64,000 nt of DNA from Prauserella shujinwangii (lineage in GTDB: Bacteria > Actinomycetota > Actinomycetes > Mycobacteriales > Pseudonocardiaceae): NCBI RefSeq assembly GCF_003001955.1, contig NZ_PVNH01000012.1:62001-126000 (forward strand). The letters run 5' to 3'. Of this stretch, positions 1 to 9,800 are shown one piece after another (position 1 is the stretch's first letter; every line of letters begins with the position of its first letter). A program made the translations under genes and the position numbers. The notes under the pieces are model-generated. The model was not told where the DNA came from, did not search any database, and worked only from the letters and a program-made list of their open reading frames with translations.

Positions 1-596
1 CACAGGATCAGGCCCACCATCACGATCAGGGTCACCACGACGGTGAGCCCGAACAGCGGCAGCAGCCTGGGCCTGAGCTCGGCCCACGCCTCACCGGCGC
101 CGATCGGCTTGCCGAGCACCGCCTTGCCCGCCACCACGGTGAGGAAACCGGCGAGGAACGTCTGCGTGAGCAGCGTGATGAGGGCGGCGACGCCGTTGGT
201 GGCGAGGCTGTCGCCCATGGCGGCGAACGCCTGGTCCAGCTGCTCCTCGGGGCTCGCGTTCTGGTCGATCGTGACGACCTGGTTCAGCGAGTCCAGCACG
301 AAGAAGTCCGTGATCAGGTAGAGCGCGGCGCTGATCACCGCGACGATCGCCGAGGAGCCGAAGACCACGCCCGCGTGCTTGCGCATGGTGGTGATGGCGC
401 CGTCGAGGATCTCGCCGAGGCCGAGCGGGCGCAGCGGGATCACCCCCGGCTTGCCGTGGCCGAGCGGGCCACCCGCGCCGCCCGCACCGCTGCCCTCCGG
501 CTGCCCGGGGTAGCGGGGATACTGCCCCTGCGGGCCCTGGCCGTGCCGTGGATCGTCGTCCGGGTTCGGCGTGGACCAGCCGGTCGAATCCGTCAT
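1..596 (-). CDS. Membrane protein with proline/glycine-rich N-terminus (partial, C-terminus outside window)
   Basis: The reading frame starts at the ATG at 596, after a GGAGCGAGGA ribosome site, and runs off the left edge. The first ~60 residues are a disordered Gly/Pro/Gln/Asp-rich cytoplasmic tail. The motif PLRPLGLGEILDGAITTMRK follows, then two long hydrophobic segments. This tail-plus-motif pattern is typical of actinobacterial proteins annotated as glycerophosphoryl diester phosphodiesterase membrane-domain proteins; they are multi-pass and usually have no demonstrated enzyme activity. The family assignment rests on the motif only, because most of the membrane domain lies outside the window. 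It is divergent from the metallopeptidase gene at 739. Confidence 0.75.
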   Translation of the reverse strand, partial: MTDSTGWSTPNPDDDPRHGQGPQGQYPRYPGQPEGSGAGGAGGPLGHGKPGVIPLRPLGLGEILDGAITTMRKHAGVVFGSSAIVAVISAALYLITDFFVLDSLNQVVTIDQNASPEEQLDQAFAAMGDSLATNGVAALITLLTQTFLAGFLTVVAGKAVLGKPIGAGEAWAELRPRLLPLFGLTVVVTLIVMVGLIL

Positions 597-738
597 GGGG
601 AAATCCTCGCTCCTGTCCTCTGGTCATGGATCGTGGGGGCGATTATGCAAGCTCCGCGGAGTTTCTCCGCAGCACACGATCGCCCGTGGCGTGCTCGTTA
701 TGCTTCGCAGGAGACCAGCCGACCCGGGGACCCCACGA

Positions 739-1776
739 ATGACGCAACCGCACGGCCCGCAGTGGCCCGGCCACTGGGCGGGTGCCGTCCCGCCCCGGCG
801 GCCTTCGCGGGGGCCCGCCATCGCGGCGGTGGTCAGCGGTGCGGCGCTCGCCGTGGTGATCCTGGTGATCGCCCTCACGGTGCCCGGCGGGGACGACCGG
901 CCGTCGGCCGGGTCGGGGTTCCGCAGCTACCCGGGCGCGACGACGAGCGACGCGTCCCCCAGCCCCTCCCCGAGCGGCCCGGCCGAGACCACCACGACGA
1001 TGTCGCCGCCCGCCCCCACGACGACCCTGCCCTCCCCGTCCGCCGCGCCGGGTCCCCGGAAGGTCCTCAAGCTCGCCGACCACCCGCTGCTGCGGGACCC
1101 CGAGGCGGGCCTGCAGAACCTGGCGTGCCACCTGCCCGCCTGGCGCAGCGACCAGGCGTCGGCGGAGGCCTTCTTCACGGCCGCCCGGCGCTGCCTCGAC
1201 GCCGCGTGGCGGCCGTTGCTGGAGCACTACGACCTCCCGTTCTCCTCGCCCGAACTGCATTTCCCGAAGCGCAGCAGCTTCCAGACCGAATGCGGCACGA
1301 TCCAGGTCGGGATCGCCACGGCCGCCTACTACTGCGAGAACGACCTGTACGTGCCGTTCGCCGGGCTGCAGACGGACCAGTACGGCGACAGCCCGGGCGT
1401 GTACCTCGCGCTGTTCGCGCACGAGTACGGCCACCACGTGCAGGAGCTGGCCGGGATCATGGACGCCGCGTGGGAACGCATCTACGCCGTGGGCCAGGAC
1501 AGCCCCGCCGGGCAGGAGATGTCCCGCCGCAAGGAGCTGCAGGCGCAGTGCTTCTCGGGCATGTTCCTCGGCTCGCACGTCGAGCGGGGCGGGTCCATCA
1601 CCCGGGAGATGTACGAGAACGCGTGGCGCGACCAGGACACCCGCGGCGACGACACGTCGGGCACCCACGACCATGGCAGCAACGCCCACTACGCGGGCTG
1701 GTGGCGGACCGGGGCCGTGCACAACCGGATCGCCCAGTGCAACACCTTCGCCGCCGCCCCCGCCGACGTGAGCTGA
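739..1776 (+). CDS. Membrane-anchored neutral zinc metallopeptidase (YpfJ family)
   Basis: The protein has 345 residues. A Pro-rich N-terminus and one membrane segment (about 27-47) are followed by a Ser/Thr/Pro linker (~55-100) and an extracellular peptidase domain. The zinc site is HEYGHHVQE beginning at residue 228, with the third ligand expected in the RRKELQAQCFSGMF segment (~265), as in the putative neutral zinc metallopeptidase family. The substrate is unknown. The frame is open further upstream to 571, but that extension lies in the intergenic region and overlaps the start of the divergent gene, so the ATG at 739 was chosen. Several Cys residues in the ectodomain could form disulfides. 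Confidence 0.88.
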   Translation: MTQPHGPQWPGHWAGAVPPRRPSRGPAIAAVVSGAALAVVILVIALTVPGGDDRPSAGSGFRSYPGATTSDASPSPSPSGPAETTTTMSPPAPTTTLPSPSAAPGPRKVLKLADHPLLRDPEAGLQNLACHLPAWRSDQASAEAFFTAARRCLDAAWRPLLEHYDLPFSSPELHFPKRSSFQTECGTIQVGIATAAYYCENDLYVPFAGLQTDQYGDSPGVYLALFAHEYGHHVQELAGIMDAAWERIYAVGQDSPAGQEMSRRKELQAQCFSGMFLGSHVERGGSITREMYENAWRDQDTRGDDTSGTHDHGSNAHYAGWWRTGAVHNRIAQCNTFAAAPADVS

Positions 1777-1789
1777 CCGGCCGGGCGCG

Positions 1790-2272
1790 CTACGCGAGGG
1801 CGGTACGGAGCCGGGGCCCGCGCACCACGAGGTAGGCGTACACACCCCCGGCGGCGCAGCTGAGCACCAGCAGGAACAAGCCGGCGGGGCGGCGCAGGTC
1901 GCCGATCCCCGGCGCCGTGCCGGCGAGGCTCACCTCGACCAGGCCGCTGCCGCCCGCATCGGACGGCACCGCGATGCGCACCTGCTCGTCCTGGTCGTGG
2001 CCGCAGCCGCTGAGCGTGCCGTCGCGGGTCGTGCCGTCCAGCTCGAACCGCACGGTCTCCTCCGCGTCCGGTGTCGTGCACTCGGCGGGCAACGTGACCG
2101 TGGCCGTGACGACCCGCCGCTGCTCCGGCTCCGGGACGCTGAACAGGGACGGGCCTGCCCACCACGCGGCGAGCACGACGCACAGGCCGGCGAGGCTGGC
2201 GACACCGAGTACCTTCCAGGTGAGCGACGGCGGGCGCCGTCCTCGCTTCACTCGCTGTCGCACACGGTCCAT
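1790..2272 (-). CDS. Hypothetical membrane protein, two membrane segments
   Basis: This 160-residue protein has a basic N-terminus, a membrane helix at about 19-40, an extracytoplasmic domain with three Cys residues, and a second helix near residues 128-148 followed by a short basic tail. The outer domain looks beta-rich, with alternating Val/Thr strands. I do not recognise a family. It ends 14 bases from the convergent metallopeptidase gene. Nothing in the sequence links it to the K+ channel gene upstream on the same strand, which is separated by about 70 bases. Confidence 0.65.
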   Translation of the reverse strand: MDRVRQRVKRGRRPPSLTWKVLGVASLAGLCVVLAAWWAGPSLFSVPEPEQRRVVTATVTLPAECTTPDAEETVRFELDGTTRDGTLSGCGHDQDEQVRIAVPSDAGGSGLVEVSLAGTAPGIGDLRRPAGLFLLVLSCAAGGVYAYLVVRGPRLRTALA

Positions 2273-2344
2273 GGTTCCAGATGGGGGCGGCGAAACCCAG
2301 GCTGACCGGCCCCGCCGGGGGTCACCCGACCGGCGCGTCCCCGG

Positions 2345-3451
2345 TCAGCCGGTTCTGTTCGCCCGGTTCGCCTTCTCCTCGGCGGGGGTGACCTTGCGGA
2401 TGTAGAGCAACTGGTCGCCCGCTTCGATGGCGTCGGCCTCGGGCGCGTCGACCCGGAACAGCCTGCCCTCGCGCACGATGCCGAGCACGATGTCGGGCAG
2501 GTGCCGCGGCGAGCCGCCCACCTCCTCCGGTTCGACCTGCCGTTCGGCGATGGCGAGCCCCGCCTCCGGGGTGAGCAGGTCCTCCACCATCGCCACCACC
2601 AGCGGGGTGCGCGTGGCCATGCCGAGCAGGCGGCCCGCGGTGTCGCTCGACACCACCACCTGGTCGGCGCCGGACTGCTTGAGCAGGTGCACGTTCTCCG
2701 CCTCCCGCACGGACGCGATGATGTGCGCCTTGGGGGCCAGCTCGCGGGCGGTGAGGGTGACGAGCACCGCCGTGTCGTCGCGGTTGGCGGCGACCACCAC
2801 CGACCTGGCCCGCTGCACGCCCGCGACGCGCAGCACGTCGCCCCGGGTGGCCGAACCGTGCACGGTGATCAGTCCCCTGGCGGCCGCGGAGTCCAGCGCC
2901 TGCTGGTCGGTGTCCACCACGACCACCTGGTTGGGCTCGACGTTCTCGTCGACGAGCAGCGTGTTCACCGCGGACCGGCCCTTGGTGCCGAACCCGACGA
3001 CCACGACATGGTCACGCACGGTGCGCCTCCACTTCTGGATCCGCAGCGCCTGCCGGGACCGCTCGGTGAGTACTTCCAGTGTGGTGCCGACGAGCACGAT
3101 CAGGAACAACACCCGCAGCGGCGTGATGAGCACGATGTTGACCAGTCGCGCCGTGTCCGTGACCGGCGAGATGTCGCCGTACCCGGTGGTCGACAGGGAC
3201 ACGGTCGCGTAGTAGATGGCATCCAGGAAGGACACGCCGTCGCCCTTGGAGTCCTGGTAGCCGTCGCGGTCGAGGTAGACGACGAGCACGACCACGAACA
3301 GCACCAGGACCGCGCCGACGACCCGGCGGACGATCGCGTTGAGCGGGCTCACCGTCGTCTCGGGCATCCGCACGACGCCGGCCAGGGCATGCCCCGGCAG
3401 GTCGGCCAGCTGCTCGGCACCCGCCCGCCGGCCCATCCGCTTGATCACCAC
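2345..3451 (-). CDS. Two-TM potassium channel with RCK (TrkA-N/TrkA-C) domains
   Basis: The protein has 368 residues if the GTG at 3451 is used. Membrane helix one spans about 42-60. The pore helix carries the selectivity filter TTGYGD at 88-93 and is followed by helix two (~103-125). A Rossmann fold follows with GFGTKG at 153-158 and then a TrkA-C domain. This is the MthK-like plan: a K+ pore gated by ligand binding to the cytoplasmic RCK ring. An ATG at 3367 would give 340 residues and still keep the pore. It lies downstream of adnA-adnB on the same strand, as Rv3200c does in M. tuberculosis (recalled synteny). Confidence 0.93.
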   Translation of the reverse strand: MVIKRMGRRAGAEQLADLPGHALAGVVRMPETTVSPLNAIVRRVVGAVLVLFVVVLVVYLDRDGYQDSKGDGVSFLDAIYYATVSLSTTGYGDISPVTDTARLVNIVLITPLRVLFLIVLVGTTLEVLTERSRQALRIQKWRRTVRDHVVVVGFGTKGRSAVNTLLVDENVEPNQVVVVDTDQQALDSAAARGLITVHGSATRGDVLRVAGVQRARSVVVAANRDDTAVLVTLTARELAPKAHIIASVREAENVHLLKQSGADQVVVSSDTAGRLLGMATRTPLVVAMVEDLLTPEAGLAIAERQVEPEEVGGSPRHLPDIVLGIVREGRLFRVDAPEADAIEAGDQLLYIRKVTPAEEKANRANRTG

Positions 3452-3517
3452 AGCCGGGAGCCTAGTCCCGCGCCCCGGCCTTCCGCCGGGCCTGTGCCGC
3501 GGACCCGGCCGCGCGGC

Positions 3518-6500
3518 TCACCCGGCCTCCGGTACCGACCTCAGCAGCGCCCGCAGCCCCTCCGCGTCGAGCAGGTCCACCGGCCGCACGGTCCGGTCGG
3601 CACGGACGTAGTGGAACGCCGCGCGCACCTTCTCCAGCGGCGCGCCGGTGAGCCCAGCCCAGGCGAGCCGGTACGCGGCGAGCTGCACGGCCAGCGCGGG
3701 CAGCCGCGCGGAGTCCGGCACCGCGCCGGTCTTCCAGTCCACCACGGTCCAGCCACCGTCCGGATCGGCGAAGACCGCGTCCATCCGGCCCCGGACCGTC
3801 ACGCCCTCGATGTCGGTGGAGAAGGGCACCTCCACGTCGTGCGGGGTGCGGTGTGCCCACTCGCTGCGCTCGAACGCCTCCCGCAGCGACTCCAGCTCGG
3901 CGTCGGTGTCGGCGCTGTCGGCGTCCGCGGCGCCGGGCAGCTCGTCGATCTCGAACAGCCGCTCCCCGGCGAAGCGCCGCTCCAGCCAGCCGTGGAAGGC
4001 CGTGCCGCGGCGGGCGTAGACGTTGGGCCGCACCGGCAGCGGCCTGCGCAACCTGCGCGCCAGCGCCTCCGGCTCACCTGCCAGCTCCACCAGCTGGCTC
4101 ACCGAGAGCTGCCCGGGCAGCAGGATGCGCTCCCCCGTGCCCACGGCCCGCGCCCGCTCGGCGAGCAGCACGTCGGTGTCGGCGATCCAGCCGTCCGGGT
4201 CGTCCTGCGCCGTGTCCGGTGAGCCGCCTTCCTGATCCGCCGGGTCGGCCACGTCACCGCCGCCGAACAACGCGGTCTGGCCGGGGCCCGCGAGCCCGGC
4301 CAGCTCGGCCAGCACCAGCTCGGCCCCCTCGCGCACGGCGGAACGGCGCTGCCCCAGCGGGTCGGCGGGCCATGCGGCCGCCCGCGCCGACGAGTGCAGC
4401 GGGTTGGGCTCGTCCGGCTCCGGCTCGGGAGCCCAGTGCGCCACCGTCCCCACCCCGTCCTGCTCGGCCAGCACGCCGGCGATCTCGGTGAGGAAGTCGG
4501 AGGGGCCTTTCGGCTTGCCGCTGCCCTCGTTCCACCAGTGACCCGACACGAGCAGGCAGTGCTCGGACCGGGTGAGCGCCACATAGCAGAGCCGCCGCTC
4601 CTCCTCGGCGTGTCGCTCGGCGAACCGCCGCTCGTGCTCGGCGCAGGCGTCGAGCACCTCCTTGCGGTCCTCGTCGCCGCGCCACGTCAGCTCGGGCAGG
4701 TCCTGCGCGTCCCCGCGCAGCGCGGCGGGCAGCTCGGGCACCGTCTTCAGCCACGACGACGAGCGGCGCCTGCCGGGGAAGACGTCCCGCACCAGGTGCG
4801 GCACGGCCACGACGCGCCACTCCAGGCCCTTGGCGGAGTGCACGGTGAGCACCTGCACGCGGTCGGGCACCACCTCCACCTCGCCCGGTGGCAGCCCGTC
4901 CTCCGCGTGCTCCGCCGTCGCGATGTAGTCCAGAAAGGACAGCAGGGTGGCGGTGGGCGCGTTCTCGGCGTACTCGGTGACGACGTCGGCGAACGCGTCG
5001 AGGTGCGCCCGGCCCGCGCCGCCCGGCCGGGCGAGCGCCTCGACGTCGAGCAGCATCGTGCGCTCGACGTCGGCGACCAGCTCCGGCAGCGGCTGGTCGA
5101 GCCTGCGGCGCAGCGCGGCCAGCTCCGTGGCGAGCCTGCGGACGCGGGCGAGGCCCTCCCGCGAGTAGCCGTACCGTTCCGGGTCACCGGGGTCGTCGAT
5201 GGCGTCCACCAGACCCGCCTGCTCGGCGCGTTCGGCGACGATCGCGGACTCGTCTCCCGCGGGGGCGGACAGGTCCTGCGCCCGCCGCCACAGCGCGGCG
5301 AGGTCGGCCGCGCCGATCCGCCAGCGGGCGCCGGTCAGCAGCCGCGCCGCGGCCGTGCCCGCGAGCGGCTCGGCGAGCACGCGCAGGGTAGCCACGAGGT
5401 CGGCGACCTCGGGCTCGTCGAGCAGCCCGCCGAGCCCGACCACCTCGACCGGCAGGCCGCGGGCCCGCAACGCGGCGGCGATCGGCGCCATGTCCGCCCG
5501 CCTGCGCACCAGCACCGCGGCGGTGGGCGGGCTCCCGCTCTCGGCGCGCTCACCGAACCACACCTCCGCCAGCGCGTCCGCGAGCCACTCCCGCTCCGCG
5601 CGCACGTCGGCCAGCAGCGCGCAGCGGATGTCCGCCGGTCCCGCGCCCTCGCGCGCCCGCAGCCGCTCGACGCCGAGACCGGCCGCGCGCAGCGGCTCCG
5701 CCACCGCGTTGGCCAGCGTGAGCACCTCCGGCGGGTTGCGGAAGCTGGTGAGCATCCCGTACCGCGAGGCGGGCACCGGCCGGTCGCCCTCGTGCCGGGG
5801 GAAGTCGGTGGCGAACCGGGGCAGGTTGGCCGCGCTCGCCCCGCGCCAGCCGTAGATCGCCTGCGCCGGGTCGCCCACGGCCGTGACCGGCATCGGGTCG
5901 GCGCCGCCGAACAGCGCCCGCAGCAGCACCCGCTGTGCGTGCCCGGTGTCCTGGTACTCGTCGAGCAGCACGGCGCCGTACCGCGCGCGCTCGCCCGCGA
6001 CCACGTCGGCGTGCGTGTCGGCGAGCCGGGCGGCCAGCGCCATCTGGTCGGCGAAGTCGAGCGCGCCCTCCGCGCGCTTGCGCCGCTGGTAGTCCTCGAT
6101 CAGCGGGAGCAGCTGCAGGCGGAGACGCTGCGCGGCCACCATCTCGGTGAGCGCGACCGGCGGGGCCGCGCGCTGCCCCTTGGCGCGGGGCGCGTTCTCG
6201 GCGATGCGGCAGAAACGTTCGGTGTACTCCCGCAGCCGGTCGGGGTCCACCAGGTGCTCCCCCAGCTCCCCGGCGAGACCGAGCAGGTGCGCCGTGACCG
6301 AGGCGGGCACCCGGTCGGTCTCCAGGTCACTGTCCCATGAGGACACGACGCGGTACGCCAGCTGCCACGACGCCGTCTCCGACAGCAGCCGCGCCCCCGG
6401 CTGGACGGGCAGCCGCAGGCCGTGCTCGGCGAGCAGCCGCCCGGCGTAGGCGTGGTAGGTGAGCACGGTCGGCTCGCCGGCGAGCACCGCGAGCCTGCGC

Positions 6501-6838
6501 TGCCCGCCGGGGTCCAGCCGGTCCAGCAGGCCCGACCCGGCCAGCCTGCGCAGCCGGGCGCGGACGCGGTCGGCGAGCTGGCGGGCCGCCTTGCGGGTGA
6601 ACGTCAGGCCCAGCACCCGGTCGGGCGTCACGAATCCGTTGGCGACCAGCCACACCACGCGTGCCGCCATCGTCTCGGTCTTGCCGGCTCCGGCGCCCGC
6701 CACGACGAGCGCGGGCTCGGCCGGGGCCGCGATCACCGCCGCCTGCTCCTCGGTCGGCGGGTGCAGGCCGAGCGCGTGGGCGATCTCGGCGGGTGGCACG
6801 ACAGTGCCGCTGGCGCGGGCGGTGCCGGTGATGCTCAC
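3518..6838 (-). CDS. adnB: AdnB-type UvrD-family helicase-nuclease subunit
   Basis: The protein has 1106 residues. An SF1A helicase (Walker A GAGAGKT near residue 50, QXXR-like LTFTRKAARQL, Walker B DEYQDT, HSAKGLEWRVV motif) is followed by a C-terminal PD-(D/E)XK nuclease with VVDWKTG and QLAAYRLAW. In mycobacteria AdnA-AdnB form a heterodimeric motor-nuclease that resects double-strand breaks. The GTG start at 6838 overlaps the adnA stop by four bases (GTGA), so the subunits are probably co-translated. The frame stays open far upstream, inside adnA, but that part is out-of-frame shadow. DEYQDT marks this as the subunit with an intact ATPase Walker B. Confidence 0.93.
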   Translation of the reverse strand: MSITGTARASGTVVPPAEIAHALGLHPPTEEQAAVIAAPAEPALVVAGAGAGKTETMAARVVWLVANGFVTPDRVLGLTFTRKAARQLADRVRARLRRLAGSGLLDRLDPGGQRRLAVLAGEPTVLTYHAYAGRLLAEHGLRLPVQPGARLLSETASWQLAYRVVSSWDSDLETDRVPASVTAHLLGLAGELGEHLVDPDRLREYTERFCRIAENAPRAKGQRAAPPVALTEMVAAQRLRLQLLPLIEDYQRRKRAEGALDFADQMALAARLADTHADVVAGERARYGAVLLDEYQDTGHAQRVLLRALFGGADPMPVTAVGDPAQAIYGWRGASAANLPRFATDFPRHEGDRPVPASRYGMLTSFRNPPEVLTLANAVAEPLRAAGLGVERLRAREGAGPADIRCALLADVRAEREWLADALAEVWFGERAESGSPPTAAVLVRRRADMAPIAAALRARGLPVEVVGLGGLLDEPEVADLVATLRVLAEPLAGTAAARLLTGARWRIGAADLAALWRRAQDLSAPAGDESAIVAERAEQAGLVDAIDDPGDPERYGYSREGLARVRRLATELAALRRRLDQPLPELVADVERTMLLDVEALARPGGAGRAHLDAFADVVTEYAENAPTATLLSFLDYIATAEHAEDGLPPGEVEVVPDRVQVLTVHSAKGLEWRVVAVPHLVRDVFPGRRRSSSWLKTVPELPAALRGDAQDLPELTWRGDEDRKEVLDACAEHERRFAERHAEEERRLCYVALTRSEHCLLVSGHWWNEGSGKPKGPSDFLTEIAGVLAEQDGVGTVAHWAPEPEPDEPNPLHSSARAAAWPADPLGQRRSAVREGAELVLAELAGLAGPGQTALFGGGDVADPADQEGGSPDTAQDDPDGWIADTDVLLAERARAVGTGERILLPGQLSVSQLVELAGEPEALARRLRRPLPVRPNVYARRGTAFHGWLERRFAGERLFEIDELPGAADADSADTDAELESLREAFERSEWAHRTPHDVEVPFSTDIEGVTVRGRMDAVFADPDGGWTVVDWKTGAVPDSARLPALAVQLAAYRLAWAGLTGAPLEKVRAAFHYVRADRTVRPVDLLDAEGLRALLRSVPEAG

Positions 6839-9800
6839 GGTCCCGTCACCTGCCTGCCCTCGGGCCGCAGGGGGCACGCGCCCCGGCCGGGGCAGCGGTC
6901 GCAGTCGGCGTTCTCGTGCGCGGCGTAGCCGGGGCCCGCCGCCGACGCGGCGGCGGCCCGCACCAGCGCCAGCCATTCCCGCCCGGACTCGTCGTCGAGC
7001 GCGGGCTGGTCGCGCACGGTGGCACCCGTCTTCTGGTTCGCCTTCGCGACGTACACCAGCCGGGCGCCGCCGGGCTCGCGGCCGTGCTCGGCGAACGCGC
7101 CGAGCAGGGTCGCGAGCTGGTAGGCGGCCAGCTGCGGGTGCTTCTCGGCGTCGCCCGCGCTGACGGCGCTCTTGCTGGTCTTGACGTCGACGATCACCGG
7201 CCTGCCCTGCCGGTCGAGCTCCAGCCGGTCGACCCGGCCCCGCAGCTTCACCCGCAGCTCCTCGGCCTCGGCGGGCAGTTCGGCTTCCATGTCCAGCTCG
7301 ACCGCCAGCTGGGTCAGCTCGTCGCGGCTGGTCCGCAGCCAGGTCAGGAAGTTCCGCACCATCTGCTCGACGCGGCGGCGCTCCCGGCGGGAGAACCAGG
7401 GCGCGCCCGCGTCGACGCGCGCCCACGCCCGGTCGAGCTCGGCCCGCAGCTGTTCCTCGTCGGCGCCGGTCGCGGCCGCCTGCGCCAGCGCGTGCACCAG
7501 GGTGCCGGTGACCGCGGCCAGCTGGGCCGGGTCGCTGCCACCGTGCCGTTCGAGCAGCCACCGCAGCGGGCACTTGGCCAGCACGTCCACAGTGGACGGA
7601 CTGACCCGCACGACGTCGCCCGGCGCGTACAGCGGCGTCTCGGTGGACGGCTGGGCGAGGCCGTACCAGTAGTCGGGGTGCGCGCCGGGGACGCCCGCGT
7701 CGGCGAGCCGCGCCAGCTGCCGGGCCGCCAGCCGCCTGCGGCCCGGGTCGGCTTCCGCGTCACACACCACCGACCGCAGCTCGCCGACGAGCTCGGCGAG
7801 CACGAGCGAGCGCTCGCGCGTGTACTGGCGCACGTCCGGGCCCGGCTCGCCGGTGACCTCGCCGACCAGCTCGTCGACGAAGCGGGAGGGCTGCTCGTCC
7901 TCGCCCTGCACGGCGGAGACGAGCAGCGCCCGCCGGGCACGGCTGGCGGCGACGTAGAACAGCCTGCGCTCCTCGGCGAGGATCGGCGCGGTCGCGGACA
8001 CCACGTCGTCGTCCACCCCGGACAGCAGGTCGACCAGCCGCTCGACGCCGAGCAGGGAACCGCGCAGGCGCAGGTCGGGCCAGCTGCCCTCCTGCGCACC
8101 GGCGACGGCCACCACCGTCCACTCCCGGCCGGCGGCACCGTGGGCGGTCAGCAGGGAGACCCCCTCGCCGCGCGCGGCGACCGGCGCGAGGCTGTCGCCC
8201 GCGATGTGCTGGGAGCCGAGGTAGTCGACGAAACCGGCCACGCTCGCCTTCGGCAGCCGGTCGACATAGCGACCCGCGGCGTGGAACAGCGCCACCACGG
8301 CGTCGAGGTCGCGGTCGGCCTGCGCGGCGAGCGACCCGCCCCGCGTCACCTGGTGCAGCAGCCGGGACTCCAGCCCGCTGGCCTGCCACACCTCCCACAG
8401 CACGTCCTCCACCCCGGCGCCACGCCGGATCGCGTCGCGCGCGGTGGTGAGCAGCCGCCCGACCCGGCGCACCGGCGCGGCCTCGGCGTCGCCGAGCCCG
8501 GCGAGCACGTCGCCCTCGCGCAGCACCTCAACGAGCAGCTCGTCGCTGCCCCGCTCCCCGCCCGCGGCGACCTCCAGCCTGCGCAGACCGCGCCGCAGCC
8601 TGCGCAGCGCCAGCGGGTCGGCGCCACCGAGCGGCGAGGCCAGCAGCATCTCGGCGACGTCGGCGTCGAGGGTGTCCGGGTCGGCGGCCAGGCGCAGCAC
8701 CGTCAGCAACGGCCGGACCCCGGGCTGCCGGGCCAGCGCCATCTCCTCGGTGGCCGAGGCGATCGGCACCCGCGCGGCGCCGAGCGCGCGCTGCAGCACC
8801 GGGAACGAGCGGGCGGGCGAGCGCACGAGCACCGCCATCTCCGACCACGGGACGCCGTCCACGAGGTGCGCGCGGCGCAGCTGGTCGGCGATCCAGCTCG
8901 CCTCGGCCGCGGGCGTGGGCAGCAGCCGGGTGCGCACGGTGCCTTCCGTGTCCGCCGCGCCGTCCGTCGGGCCGGGCGCGCGGTGCCGGGCCGCGCCGGG
9001 CAGCCCGGCGGCCACCGTGCCGACGGCGGCGCGCACCGCGGCGGCCATGCGATGCCCCCTGGTGAGCGTGATGGTGCGGGCACCGTCGGGGTCGGCGTCG
9101 GTGAGCAGCCGCGGATCGGCGCCACGGAAGGAGAACACGGCCTGGTCGGGGTCACCGGCCAGCACGAAGTCGTCCGCGCCGCTGCCGAGCAGGCGCAGCA
9201 GGCGGAACTGCAGCGGATCCAGGTGCTGCGCGTCGTCGACGAACAGGTGCCGCACCCGGCCCTGTTCCCTGGCCAGCAACGCCGGGTCGCCCTCCAGCTC
9301 GACCAGCGCGCTCGCCACCAGCTCGGCCGCGTCGAGGGCGGGCGCGCCCGGGTTGCCGAGCCCGCTGCCACCGGCACCCAGCAGCAGGGTGACCTCCTCG
9401 TACTGCCGCCAGAACCGGCCCGCGGCCGTCCACTCGGGACGCTGCTGCTGGCGGCCGAGCTTCACCAGGTCCTCGGGGCCGAGCCCGCGTTCGGCGGCCC
9501 GCAGCAGCAGATCCCTCAGCTCCTCGGCGAAACCGGGCACGGTCAGCGCGGGGCGCAGGTGCTCGGGCCAGTACTCCGCGCCCGCCTCGAGGTCGCCCGC
9601 CAGCAGCTCGCGTACCACGACGTCCTGCTCGGGGCCGGACAGCAGGCGCGGCGCCGGTTCGCCGCGCAGCCCGGCCTGCAGGCGCAGCACGGCGAAGGCG
9701 TACGAGTGGACCGTGCGGACGACGGGTTCCCGGACGGTGCGGCCCGCGTGCTCCGGGTCCGCCGTGAGACCGCGGGTGATGTCGGTGCGCAGGGCGTCGG